Shown: piece by piece, positions 53,660-64,000 of the stretch
Position numbering within the stretch: the stretch's first letter is position 1
Layout of the letters: every line of letters begins with the position of its first letter
Assembly: GCF_902459465.1 (NCBI RefSeq)
Contig: NC_047066.1
Span: 4,376,377-4,440,376 of the forward strand
DNA from: Asterias rubens
Lineage: Eukaryota > Echinodermata > Asteroidea > Forcipulatida > Asteriidae
DNA: 64,000 nucleotides
Direction of reading: 5' to 3'
The notes under the pieces: generated by a model
What the model was told of the DNA's origin: nothing
The model's database searches: none
The model's input: only the letters and a program-made list of their open reading frames with translations
Translations under genes and position numbers: made by a program

Positions 53660-56600
53660 ATGAACGGTGATGATAATAAAATGTCAATGTCGACCATTGA
53701 TAGCATGGAGAAGTCTGGTAAGTTTTTTGCATAAATTGTGTTTTTTTTTAACCATAAATTTTTATTTCCTTCTTCCATGATTGTACTAACCAACAAGTTA
53801 TTTTTTAGAAGAGATAAATTTCACACTGCAGTGCGTTGGCAACCCCAGCCAAAGCCAAACTGAGTCAACAAGTTGGTTTCCGGTTCGTTAGTCTAAAAAG
53901 CATCGTCACCGCGCCTCAACCGAACTTGCGACGAAAACGCTCAACCGATGACCAATGTTTCTAGTTAAGGTCGCCAAAACGTACATCTGTGTTTCAAAAA
54001 TGTTCTCAAATGTGTTTGCCTTGTTCTGGATGATTTGAAAGTCAGGTTGCCGTATGAATAACCCCTTTTATATAACACCCAAGCAGATCCTTGCCATTTA
54101 ATTGGAAGATTGTCCGTCACGTGTTTGCAAATAAAAGTACCATTGCACGCTGAGTCACTCACCGTGCTTTTTCGTTCCATCCGAAAAGTACCATTGCACG
54201 CTGGCACGCTGCCAGCGTGCAATGGTACTTTTCGGATGGAACGAAAAAGCTGAGTAAAAACATCACTGCGTGCGCGTGTCTTTGGTAACGCAGCAGTGTT
54301 ACTGCAAGGCATATTATTAGTAAAAATTACTAGCATTCGGCTTCTACAATTAAAAAGTGTACTTCGCTTTGTTTGTTTTGAAAGTTGTATCTTTCAATGA
54401 AAATGACAAAGATCTACTTGGATGTTATACAAAACAAATAATGAATGTTTATGAGTGCAATGGTGCGAATATGTTCATTCGTTGAAAGCTGGAATGTTCC
54501 ATTCAACTCGGCTCCGCCTCGTTGAATGGAACATTCCATCTTTCAACTCATGAACATATTCGCACCATTGCACTCATAAACATTCATTATGTGTATACTA
54601 ATGCACTAAGTGGTGGACACATCACTGATTGCAGGCCTAAAACTACATTATTCTTATTCTTATTCTTATTCTTTATTTGGCCAATGAACAATTACAAATA
54701 CAAGCAGACAGCATACCATTGCTTCAGGCCTCAAATTCATAAAGTATCTTTTAAAAAGTAGTACTGGTAGTACATTTTGTACAACAAGTTGTTTCTAGCT
54801 CAAAACAGTTACATGTAATATGCTGATACACTAGATTGTGTCATAAATGATTGCACGCCTGTCAAAGCATACACAGACTAGGCCATGGTCTCTATTGCTC
54901 AAGGCCCTCAAACTCACTATTTTCTTTTAAAAAGTACATTGTGTACAAAAAGCTGTTTTCAAAGCACAACACAAAATGCTTACAAGTTGTGTCTGATAAA
55001 CTTCATCAATTTTGATCAACATCATCTGGGTTGGAATTTAATCTTTGAGATGACAAGGCTCTTTTCATTTTGCAAAAAGCACTTCCATTGGAAAATCATA
55101 GTCTATTGGAAACTTTTGAAGGGGCACCAAGGCCAAGACCAGGGGCAACAGAGGCCATGGCCTCCGTGGCCTCTGTGCAATGGACCGATCCGGCCTGTCA
55201 ATCAAACTGTGCGCGTTCACCCATTTGACCAATCACAGCAGTCTGCTGTCTGCTGTGTTTTATGCGTTGTCGGTTTTAAGGACTTCTCTTGTGTACATTT
55301 TACCTTGTATATAAATATTGCTGTGCATAAGTTTTAATCCATGCTAGATACATATTTTTCTACCTGATATTCTTAATCAATTATATTTTTATCTATCTGT
55401 TTGTTGTTAAATAATTTTAAGCGTTTTTGTCTGTACTGTATGAATCATGGCTAGTTTTAATTTCCCCAGTGTGGGATAATAAAGTTCTTACCTTATCTTA
55501 TCTTATCTTTTGATTGTGGTCGGACCAACTCGGTCATGCGTGCGCGTATATTTGGCACGCGCAGCAGAATCGTGCAGAATGTCATTGGGAGTGCTCGTAC
55601 ACGTGTCTTGCCCACGTGCGCTGTGCGCGGAACTTAGTGGAAAGCCAGAACGGTCCATTCCAGGCACACAAGATGCATCTATTATCAATCTGATTATCAC
55701 AGAAAAATTAGCCTATGTTGTGCTGTGAACTGCGACTTGAATTGTTAACAGTTCCAATTAACCCATAAATATTGAGAGTTCAACTATCCTGATTCCTGTC
55801 TCAGCCAAAATAAATAGTTTTTTTTCTTTTTTCACTTTAATATTTTGTTTAAAACTTAATGATTAATTAATAAGCTTTGTTTTTGTTTTTTAACTACCTA
55901 TCTATATCCCTGTACATGTGTATGTCTTATTCGTTTTTTTTGTTTTGTTTTTTTTTCATGTTTAAATTTTTGTTCTTTTTAAAGTTTTTTTTAAGGCTAT
56001 CCTCAAATAGTTTTGTGTAATTTTCTCTCACGTTTTATGCTTGCATTTATTTATTTTTTAGTGTAAGTTGCTGTGTTTCTTGCTGTGTTTTATCGAATAA
56101 ATTCTCATTAAGTCAGATGATACTCAGTTTACCATTCTTGAAAACTTCTATTATAAATCTAGAAACTAGATTTGCGTGGGAATGTGACTATCGTAGCATA
56201 TTTTGGTTCATTTGTTACCATTAATTAAATATGGGCTCAAACATTGGTAACAACCCTAAAAGAAAATTGTGTGAGTTCTTTTACGAAAGCCAACTTGTTT
56301 TGAAGATTATAGTAAACATTCTGCGAAACTGTTTTGTCTGAAGTACCCCCAGTTGATTCGAATTCAATAAAAGTATGTCAAAAGTCTACAAAGATTGCCT
56401 GGGGCAGTTTAGGGGAATTTCTGTGGTGTCTGATTGAATGAATGTTGCCTGCAATACTGCCTGAATTGTGGTTGGTACTCGCAAGGACGTATTTAACGTT
56501 CATGATGAAAACACCATGTTAGTCTTTTGTCGTTTTCTCAATAACTAGGCACCGATTCAACTGAAACTTTCACAATGACTTTTAAATCTGTCCTTATAAT

Positions 56601-59600
56601 TTTGCCTATAAATCAACATTTTGTTGGCAAAAACCACAATGTCACCACCTTTAACATGAAACATTATTGTGTTGCTGTATTTCATCAAAAAAATTATCAC
56701 AAAGGTGAATTTTAGGCTGTAGGGCCCTTATTAGCATAACCATACAATGCATTATTTTACAGACAACTTTTGGGCAGCTTACTGCATTGAATGCAGTAAA
56801 GGAACACCTGGTTGTACGTACCTTATTAATGGTGATACAAATTATTTGGATATTACTATGGGTTACTCTCCCTAAGAGAGATGTAAACAGTGGAATTCAT
56901 TTGAATTGCATTTTGCTCTTTGAATGGCCTGGAACCGGTAAATTGTGTAAATAGGGCTTGTTTGCTTCACAAACAAAAATTCAGGCAGCTTGGAGATGAA
57001 TGATCTGCTAGTCATTTAAAAAGTAATGACAAGTTTACCTCTGCCCTTTGCAAGAAGAAAGTTTTCGGGCCTGCATTTATTTAAAATTTGAAATGTGAAT
57101 GTCATAAACAACTTCTTTTTCACAGATTGCCTAAGATTCTCTGTTTGCAAAATCCCCCATTTATAGGAAAATGAAACAAAAATTTACAGTGGGAAAAACC
57201 TTGTGCCACTATGAATCAACCTTTTTCACTTCCCCTGGTTTTTTCCTGACATTTCTCACATGCTTTTGTGATTTTCATGTTTGGTTTTGTTTTGTTTCGT
57301 TTATGTTGATTGATTTTTGTTGTTTTGAGGTTGTGGGAGTGAATTATAATGCTTAATACAATGCATTTTTTTGATAAATTGTTTCATTCCCAAATAATCA
57401 CACTTCCTCAGTTTTAATTTCAATCTACCAAAGAATTCCATAAATGTACTCGGTTGGGATTCAAACCCCCGACCTTTGCAATTCTAGAGCAATGTCTTTC
57501 CAACTAGAACACCGAGATTTCCCTGTAGCTAGTGGTTGTTTTTCACAGAGCTTGGAAAGTACTGAGTACACAGTTCTTACACACAGCGATCTTTGTCCTG
57601 ATGCAAATTTCCATCTATTAAATACCATAAATTGCTTCTCTTCACCCAGGTGTATAAACGATGGACCTATTGCTGCTTGGGAATCCAGTGAAATCTATCA
57701 CTGCAAATTATCAAAGAAAGCTGTAAGAGTTCATAATTGTTTTCTTCATTATAGGGGGCGGTAACAAGATGGGTCTCTTCACCAAAGCTGACGACGAGAA
57801 AAAGATCGTCACAGACGAACAGACTCACGAGAATGGCAAAGCGTCACATCATGACCCGGACGACCCAGACTACCACGAGGCCCCGATGACGTTCCGAGAG
57901 AAACTAAGAGAGTTGCTGCATTCACAGAAGTTTCAGATTGTCGTGATCGCCTTGGTCGTTTTTGATTGTATCTTAGTCATTGGAGAGTTGATTCTTGACT
58001 TTGAGGCATTAGCCGCTGTAAGTGTTTTAATATGTCATAGTTTTATAAGTTTTGATTTTTGGGGTTGAACAAAGAGTTGACAAACCAATACCCATCCTCA
58101 TTTGTCCCTTGTGCAATAACACAATACAATCTCACTTTCAAACGTTAATTATAAATTGATCGCCCATACAACACCAGTTATTTTATTTTTGGAGATACCT
58201 AATATTACTTATTGCTTTTTAGCGGATTTTATTGTAATTGTATAAAACTCTTTTAAATGTTTTTAATATTCATTTTGGTTTTTACCCATATACACCAATG
58301 TGTGAAAGCATTGTATACTCAGTAATTACCCGAGTTCTGTGAAAAAAAAATCACACTCGTAATACTCGGCTGGGATTCAAACTCGCAACAGTTGCAATTC
58401 TGGGGCAGTGCCTTAACTAGACCCCTGAGATTGCCTGGTGGCTAAATGTTTTAGTGTTTCAATTTTTTTACTGTATGCGAGCATTTGAGATCCTTTTGGG
58501 GATCTAACAAACATAAACTGAATTGAATTGAATGAGTATTTGGTAGGGGTGTCGTGGCCGAGCGGATAAGAGCATCAAACTCAAGCTCTGGTGTTCTGTC
58601 CAGCAGAGTGTGGGTTCGAGTCCCAATCGTGACACTTGTGTCCTTGAGCAAGACACTTTACTATAATTGCTTCTCTCCACCCAGGGTAAATGGGTACCTG
58701 TGAGGGCAGAGATGGTTCTTGTGGTTGGTTTAGCTTAGTGTGCTACATATTTGGCAGCACAGGCTGTATACTCCCCAGGGAGCTGAGATGGTTTAAGGAA
58801 TTAAATGGCCCAGTGATCAGGGGTAATAATGTTGGAAGTGTTTTGAGACATGGTGTATAAAAGCGCTATATAAAAACCAAATATTATTTAAAATGGGTAT
58901 TCATCTTACAGGCCAAGGGATGCAGCCTAGAGGGAGGGAACAGTTCCGAAAGTGGATACGAATCGCCCTACTACAACACTTACAAGAATGAAACACAAGA
59001 CCCTTATAACGACGATGCACACGTAGAAGAAGAAGAAGAGCACGAGGAATCACCGACTAAGCTTGCGGCCGAGGCTTTCCACATCATGAGTCTGATCATC
59101 CTGAGTATCTTCATGATTGAGCTGGCGCTTAAAGTGTTTGCGCTGGGTGCAAAGTTCTTCCACAGCAAACTGGAGGTAAATACTGTTTGTGTGTGGGTTT
59201 AAGTTTTTCTTTTAGCTTAACTTTTGAGGAGTTTTTCAATCTTTTATTTTGCAGGCTTGGTAAATACTTCAAACTTTGATTAAAGGCACTGGACACCTTT
59301 GGTTATGGTCAAAGACCACTAGGTATATCCCAACATGTGCATAAAATTACAGATCTGTGGAAATTGGGACTCAATTGGTCGTCGAAGTTGCAAGAGAGTA
59401 AAGAGGCTGTATCGTGTCACGGAATGTTTTGAAACCATAGAAAACAAGTTCGAAAATGCAGATGTATAAAATAAACAAATGAAGGGCTCCATTTAGTCAT
59501 GACAGGATGGAGGTGAAGTTGCTTGTGGTCAAATAAACTGCTGGGTTACTTCCTTGTTGGTGTACTTTTGTTAACTGAGCTTCGATATCATTTAGTCTTT

Positions 59601-62600
59601 GTTTAAACGACAGATTAAAGGCACTGGACACTATGGGTATGTTCAGACAGCCTATTAGTTAGACCCAAATCGGTTTAACTTTCGAGGTGGTGGTAAAAAG
59701 TTGTTCCCCCTGCGTTCAGACAGCACTGAGTTAAACCCGATACGGTTTATCTTTGGTTTTAAGAGGCCAAAGCAAATGCAACCCCATTACTCTAACATTC
59801 GGTTTATTGTCCTGTTCATTGGTCACTGGGTGTATACGTAATAATTACGGAGGTCAATGGGTCATCTGTTGAGAGTTAAATCGGGTATGGTCTTTTTTAT
59901 TCTGTCCACAAAGATAAACCCGAGGTGTTTTAGTGTTAAACCGCCCTCGCCGTCCGTTTTAACTCATTCGGGTTCAACTAAATGCGGTTAAGTTTGAAGA
60001 GCATTCAGTACTGTGCTTGAACGACCCTCTACTCAAAATAATTGTTGGCATAAAACTTACTTGGTAACAAGCAATGGAGAGCTGTTGATAGTATAAAACA
60101 TTGTGAGAAACTGCGCCCTCTGAAGTAACGTAGTTTTCAAAAAAGAAGTAATTTTCCATGAAAATATTTGAATTTGATTTCGAGACCTCTCTTTTGAGGT
60201 TCCGAAATCAATTACCAAAGGTGTCCATGTGCCTTTAAGGTACACAATAAAAGGGGCTTTCTTTTGTGTCTAAAGATAGTGTGAAGTAAAAAGATGTTCC
60301 TAATTACTTGTATGTTAGGGGAGGGGGAAATTGCTAAACAACTTCAAGAGCAAAATTTAAGGCCAATTTTAATTTGTTTGAATAGTGATCACACTTAAAA
60401 CACAAACATTGTACATAAATCATGATTAATTGTTTTTGTTTCTTGCTAAGGTTTTTGATGCAATAGTTATTGTGACATCCTTCATACTCGACATAGTCAC
60501 CTTGATCTTCCCTGAACAATTCGCTGTCTTGGACCTCATTGTTGTCCTACGTTTGTGGCGTATCCTTCGCATTGTTAACGGTAAGTAACGGTGGACATTT
60601 ATTGACTTTACCAGGGCTCAAATTTAAACCCTGGGCCATGGGTCCGAGGCAAGTGAGGTATAGCCATTGGTCAGTAAACTTTAAGGCACTGGACACTATT
60701 GGTAATTGTCAAAGACCAGTCTTCTCAATTTGTGTATCTCAACTATTCACAAAATAACAAACCTGTGAAAATTTTAACTCAATTGATCGTCAAAATTGCG
60801 AGATAATAATGGGAAAAAAACACCCTTGTCACACGAAGTTGTGTGCTTTCAGATGCTTAATTTTGGCACCTCAAAATCTAATTCTGAGGTCTTGAAATCA
60901 AATTCAGTGAGAATAACTTCTTTCTTGAAAACTACGTTACGTCAGAGGGAGCAGTTTCTCACAAAGTTTTATATTATCAACAGCTCTCCATTGCTTGTTA
61001 CCAAGTAAGTTTTTATGCTAACAATTATTTTGAGAAATTACCAAGAGTGTCCAGTGCCTTTCAGACTGGACAAGTCCAACAGTCTTGTGTTTTTCAATTG
61101 AATAGTAATACCCCACTGTAATGCCCCTCTGGCCCTTCTATCTAGCAGAAGCATTTACGCCATTTTGAGACTAGAGCGACGTAAGTTGAGACGACCCAAA
61201 GGGTCGTTAGAAGTTTTGATGCATTTTAGCCCGTTGTCATGAAATTGGAGCGCATCGCAAGTTAAGATGCATATACATTTTAACCTTTTGTGACACATTG
61301 CAACGCTTAATGAAATCGCTCCCTGAGCTGCCAACATTAACATCTTGCAATAGGGGAGATTTTGAACAAAGATCAGGGAGACAGTTAGAATTACGTTAAT
61401 CATAACAGGAAAAAAAGTTTCCATAAGCAGGGAGGTTTGAAATTCATTCATCAAAACAAGGAAAGATTGGTTTATTTTCAGGAATATTTCTGCAGAATCA
61501 GAGAGAGAGAGTGGGCAGCTCTGCTTATGAAACATCAATAGCATCACGGCAAAATAAAATAAAAATTAGCCTTTGAGACTGCAAGGGTTGAAACCTATGG
61601 CCAATAAAAAAAATTTGTATTTATACCATAGGTCCATTTGGTATGTAAGCAGTTTCCAACTGCTAATTATATTTTCTCAAAATAAAGTAAGACACAAAAG
61701 TGTTCCACTATAAGCCACTTCGGAGTTCCAGCTGTGCATGTCTGTTACTGCTGACAACGGACTTTGTTTATCTCCCGGGTCTATCTCCCGAGTCACGGGA
61801 GATAGACAAAGTCTGTTGTCAGCAGTAACGGACATGCGCCACTGACATTCCGAAGTGGCTTATTCAAAGTCTGGTTTCCTGACTTCTCTTCCCAGGGGTG
61901 GTTTTGTCCGTGGAGCAGCAGGCCGAGAAAAAGATCCACCATCACAAGAAGTTGAAGAGACGTGCCTTGTACATTCTGAGAAAGTTTGAGACATACAGTG
62001 AGGCACTGGAGGAAGAGATAGAAGCACTGAGAGGTTTACTCAACGCCAACAAAGTGGAAATCGGTAAGCTTGTGATATCAGTTTGTCTTTTAAAGCAATT
62101 ATACACTTCGGAACAGAAAAAAAAAGTTCACAGATTTACAAATAACTTACAGGGTTTACAGAATGGTAAAAGACTTCTCTTGAAATATTATTCCATGAAA
62201 TGTTTTACTTTTTGAGAAAACATTAAAACAGTTATCAATTCTCGACATCAAGAATTACGGATTATAGTAAACACATGTCATGACACGGCGAAACGTGCGG
62301 AAACAAGGGTGGGTTTTCCGTTATTTTTTCCCACCTTGGATGACCGATTGAGCCTAAATTTTCACAGGTTTGTTATTTCCTATATAAGTTGTGATACACG
62401 AAGTGTTGGCCTTGGACAATACTGTTTACCGAAAGTGTCCAATGGCTTTAAAGGCACTGGACACCTTTGGTAATTGTCAAAGACCATTGTTCTTACATGC
62501 TGTATCCCAACATATGCATAAAAATAACACAACTGTGAACATTTGGGCTCAATTGGTCATTGAAGTTGCAAGGGAAAAGAAAGAAACCGGACCCTTTTTT

Positions 62601-63235
62601 GCACAAATTTGTGAAATTCCAGATTACTTAAACAAATATTAAAAGAATTCAGGCCTGAAGCCAGATTTCCCTAGGAAATTATGTATTGATATATATCACT
62701 TTCCTAAACACTGCCGGAAGTTACGGTTTCAGGTTTCTTGTACTAATATCACTTTCTTGTATATATAACACTGCCTGGAGAGTGAACCGTGTACAAACTT
62801 AGGGCCAAACACAGAACCACATCAATCCGCTATCTGCTGTTCCTCACTGGGGGGTTCAGCATTTATTTGGCTGTTGATAAACTGGTGGGTTAGTGTATAG
62901 GCTCTTGAATTTTTAGGGGGGGTGGAAGTAAAACTACTTATTATTTTAATCTTACCAGGGGCCGGTCCCTACAAACACTGCCAGAAATTATGGTTGAAGC
63001 TTTTTCGTAATGATATTATTATATCACTTTCACAGATGAAGGAATGATCAAGAACAAACCAGTAAAGCCGCACTACGACAGAAAACTCCACCTTGATACC
63101 ATGGAGGATGGGAAGGTAGACCACCATGGGATGAGTGCTATGGACAGTCAGATAGCCCTGGACTGGACGCAAGACCCTGTGTACGGTGAGAGCAGTCAAC
63201 CACCGGATTATGCCTCGACCCTACAAGAAGCCTGA
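53660..63235 (+). CDS. HVCN1: HVCN1, voltage-gated proton channel Hv1, 6 coding exons
   Basis: Exons: 53660-53717, 57755-58017, 58912-59175, 60451-60580, 61896-62063, 63036-63235 (TGA); 1083 nt, 360 residues. Phases 1,0,0,1,1 agree and all sites are GT-AG. The first exon (ATG in an exon starting about 53640, with TATAAAA near 53583) is joined by phase alone; an in-frame ATG at 57769 could also start the protein. S1 has VVFDCILVIGELIL with the selectivity-filter Asp (human D112); S2 FHIMSLIILSIFMIELALK; S3 FDAIVVIVTSFILDIV; S4 LRLWRILRIVNG with three Arg spaced by three. A coiled coil follows (EKKIHHHKKLKRRALYILRK onward), the dimerisation segment in the family. The S1-S2 loop is about 55 residues, acidic (EEEEEHEE) and has NSS and NET sequons, against about 15 residues in human. 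The S2 His (human H140) is kept but the S3-S4 His (H193) is absent. The channel extrudes protons across the plasma membrane, for example in phagocytes, eggs or sperm. Confidence 0.93.
54146..54250. repeat. Long perfect hairpin
   Basis: GCTTTTTCGTTCCATCCGAA, then AAGTACCATTGCACGCTGGC, is followed directly by its inverse. An extra partial unit (GTACCATTGCACGCTGAGTC) precedes it at 54137. It lies in HVCN1 intron 1. Confidence 0.8.
54440..54595. repeat. Long near-perfect palindrome
   Basis: ATGAATGTTTATGAGTGCAA, GGTGCGAATATGTTCAT and GGAATGTTCCATTCAACTCG are mirrored exactly after a centre near GGCTCCGCC. Arms are about 70 bp. A related half is at 30624-30670. It lies in HVCN1 intron 1. Confidence 0.8.
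54650..55508 (+). mobile_element. Retroelement 3' ends with (TTCTTA)n and (TTATC)n tails
   Basis: (ATTCTT)n at about 54650-54672 and a second tail, GTGTGGGATAATAAAGTTCT followed by (TTATC)n, at 55470-55508. This is the usual 3' architecture of CR1-like elements. The intervening 150-codon frame has no family resemblance. 55509-57754 in HVCN1 intron 1 shows only AT-rich sequence and, at 57448-57535, a minus-strand tRNA-like SINE head (GGGATTCAAACCCCCGACC). Confidence 0.4.
58355..58445 (-). mobile_element. tRNA-like SINE head (minus orientation)
   Basis: GGGATTCAAACTCGCAACAG, TTGCAATTCTGGGGCAGTGC and AGATTGCCTGGTGGCTA match segments at 38485-38580 and 57448-57535; together they define a SINE family with the B box TTTGAATCCCA. 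HVCN1 intron 2. Confidence 0.45.
58547..58895 (+). mobile_element. tRNA-Leu/Ser-derived SINE, best copy
   Basis: GTCGTGGCCGAGCGGATAAG is a class-II tRNA A-box region and GGGTTCGAGTCCCAATCGTG a B box, with a variable-arm-like stretch between. The body is GACACTTGTGTCCTTGAGCA and AAATGGGTACCTGTGAGG, and the 3' end AAAAGCGCTATATAAAAACC. It ends 17 bp before HVCN1 exon 3 (intron 2). Fragments are at 6700-6832 and 39095-39505. Confidence 0.7.
59282..60240. mobile_element. Family B fragment and a family B element interrupted by another palindrome
   Basis: A single family B end is at 59282-59412. At 59614 a second copy starts TTAAAGGCACTGGACACTAT but breaks off at GGGTATGTTCAGACAGC. An inverted-repeat insert follows to about 60030, with arms AACCCGATACGGTTTATCTT and AAAGATAAACCCGAGG. 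Family B then resumes at CTACTCAAAATAATTGTTGG and ends GTGTCCATGTGCCTTTAAGG. HVCN1 intron 3. Confidence 0.55.
60680..61063. mobile_element. Palindromic MITE, family B
   Basis: TTTAAGGCACTGGACACTAT to GTGTCCAGTGCCTTT; complete, with TCAAAATCTAATTCTGAGGT at the centre. HVCN1 intron 4. Confidence 0.7.
61711..61862. repeat. Long palindrome
   Basis: AAGCCACTTCGGAGTTCCAG at the left and CATTCCGAAGTGGCTT at the right; inner arms GTTACTGCTGACAACGGACT and AGTCTGTTGTCAGCAGTAAC; centre with three CTCCCGxGTC words. It ends 34 bp before HVCN1 exon 5. Confidence 0.75.
62108..62650. mobile_element. Family E MITE abutting a family B fragment
   Basis: Family E from GAACAGAAAAAAAAAGTTCA to AGTGTCCAATGGCTTTAAAG, with CTCGACATCAAGAA at the centre; then TTTAAAGGCACTGGACACCT begins a family B fragment. 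HVCN1 intron 5, starting about 45 bp after exon 5. Confidence 0.6.
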
Positions 63236-63257
63236 CGACCAAACTGATTTCAATGCT

Positions 63258-63515
63258 ATGTGCCCAATTTCATAAAGATGTTGAGCAGAAAATTATCATT
63301 AACAAATTTACTAAGCAAAAAACGAGCCGGGCACCAGCCACAACACCGTTACTACATCTTTTAAATGTTTTTGCTGTTGTATCTTAAACACAGGTCGTTC
63401 GAATCCAGTTTTGTCTCTCAAAAATTGGCGTCTTTGGCGTTTCTGCTATTAGCAATACTATTCTGTGCTAAGCAAGTTTTTGTGCTTACAGGCTTTATGA
63501 AATTGGCCACAGGCC
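63258..63515. mobile_element. Family D MITE, diverged
   Basis: GTGCCCAATTTCATAAAGAT at the left and GCTTTATGAAATTGGCCAC at the right. It begins about 20 bp after the HVCN1 stop codon, hence probably in its 3' untranslated region. Confidence 0.5.
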
Positions 63516-63689
63516 TCGAACTTAAGTGGGGGGGGGGCATCCACAAGACCACGGGGCTTGTATCTGAGCTATTTCAGTGGACCTGAACTTGTTGTACAGG
63601 ATCGGAATGAAAATGAGAAGGAAAAACAGTTTTTCGAACAAGCAATATAAAATAAATCTCATTTTCTTACCAGTGAGTATACTCTGATG

Positions 63690-64000
63690 CTTAAAGACAG
63701 TGGACACTATTGGTAATTGTGAAAGACCAGTCTTCTCACTTGGTGTATCTCAACATAATAAATGCACAAAATAACAAACCTGTGAAAATTTGAGCTCAAT
63801 CGGTCATCGAAGTTGCGAAATAATGAAAGAAAAAAACACCCTTGTCACGCTAAGTTGTTGTGTGTCAAATTCTAAATCTGAGGTCTTGAAATCAAATTTG
63901 TGGAAAATTACTTCTTTCTCGAAAAACTACGTTACTTCATAGGGAGCCGTTTCTCACAATGTTTTATACTATTAACAGCTCCCCATTACTCGTTACCAAG
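63690..64000. mobile_element. Family B MITE, cut by the window edge
   Basis: Starts CTTAAAGACAGTGGACACTA; runs through GTGAAAATTTGAGCTCAATC and GGAGCCGTTTCTCACAATGT to the right edge. 63516-63689 has nothing recognised. Confidence 0.65.

Noticed and set aside
53965-54336. 123-codon minus frame as a gene
   Set aside because: It runs through a perfect hairpin, so the repeated CNGTF text is a palindrome artefact.
54885-55337. 150-codon plus frame, the longest in the window
   Set aside because: Composition is that of retroelement 3' sequence; no domain recognised and it ends near a (TTATC)n tail.
58552-58635. Possible tRNA-Leu or tRNA-Ser gene
   Set aside because: The class-II head is convincing, but stems are imperfect and the SINE body and tail follow directly; other copies exist in the window.

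Overview
This is animal nuclear DNA: split genes with GT-AG introns, many palindromic miniature elements, tRNA-derived SINEs and decayed non-LTR retrotransposons. The protein content (SMARCB1, LRRC43, Hv1 proton channel) is bilaterian. The repeat landscape, with hundreds-of-bp palindromes ending in TTTAAAGGCACTGGACACT, fits an echinoderm and most probably a sea star; that placement is an inference from general impression, not a database match. Large open frames are rare and most long ORFs are meaningless, so gene calls rest on exon chains whose splice sites and phases agree and whose translations match known families.

Layout. (1) 723-15917, minus: a 15-exon LRRC43 orthologue, complete except for the last exon(s), which lie beyond the left edge. 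Its introns hold a 74-bp tandem array, a 50-bp hairpin tandem array and a decayed CR1/L2-type retrotransposon. (2) 15918-20576: gene-poor, AT-rich and repeat-bearing. (3) 20577-23724, minus: a three-exon secreted FGF-like (beta-trefoil) gene. A decayed inverted copy of its promoter and first exon lies at about 27960-28355 on the plus strand. (4) 28356-32893: repeats only. (5) 32894-42215, minus: a complete eight-exon SMARCB1 (SNF5/INI1/BAF47), core subunit of SWI/SNF chromatin remodellers. (6) 44792-46543 and 49401-50703, minus, in tandem head-to-tail with SMARCB1: two intact three-exon short paralogues. They keep only the SMARCB1 N-terminal winged-helix region and then run into a new C-terminal tail that both share. 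All three genes carry the same 15-bp motif 36-38 bp upstream of the ATG. (7) 53660-63235, plus: HVCN1 (voltage-gated proton channel) in six coding exons, the first 4 kb upstream of the rest.

The most notable discovery is the SMARCB1 cluster: a full-length chromatin-remodeller gene beside two truncated winged-helix-only relatives with a conserved novel tail, open frames, matching intron phases and a shared leader motif. Next are the FGF-like gene with its broken inverted duplicate, the hairpin tandem array at 12761-13627, an Hv1 with an unusually long glycosylatable acidic extracellular loop and no S3-S4 histidine, and nested palindromes that recur at the same internal site.
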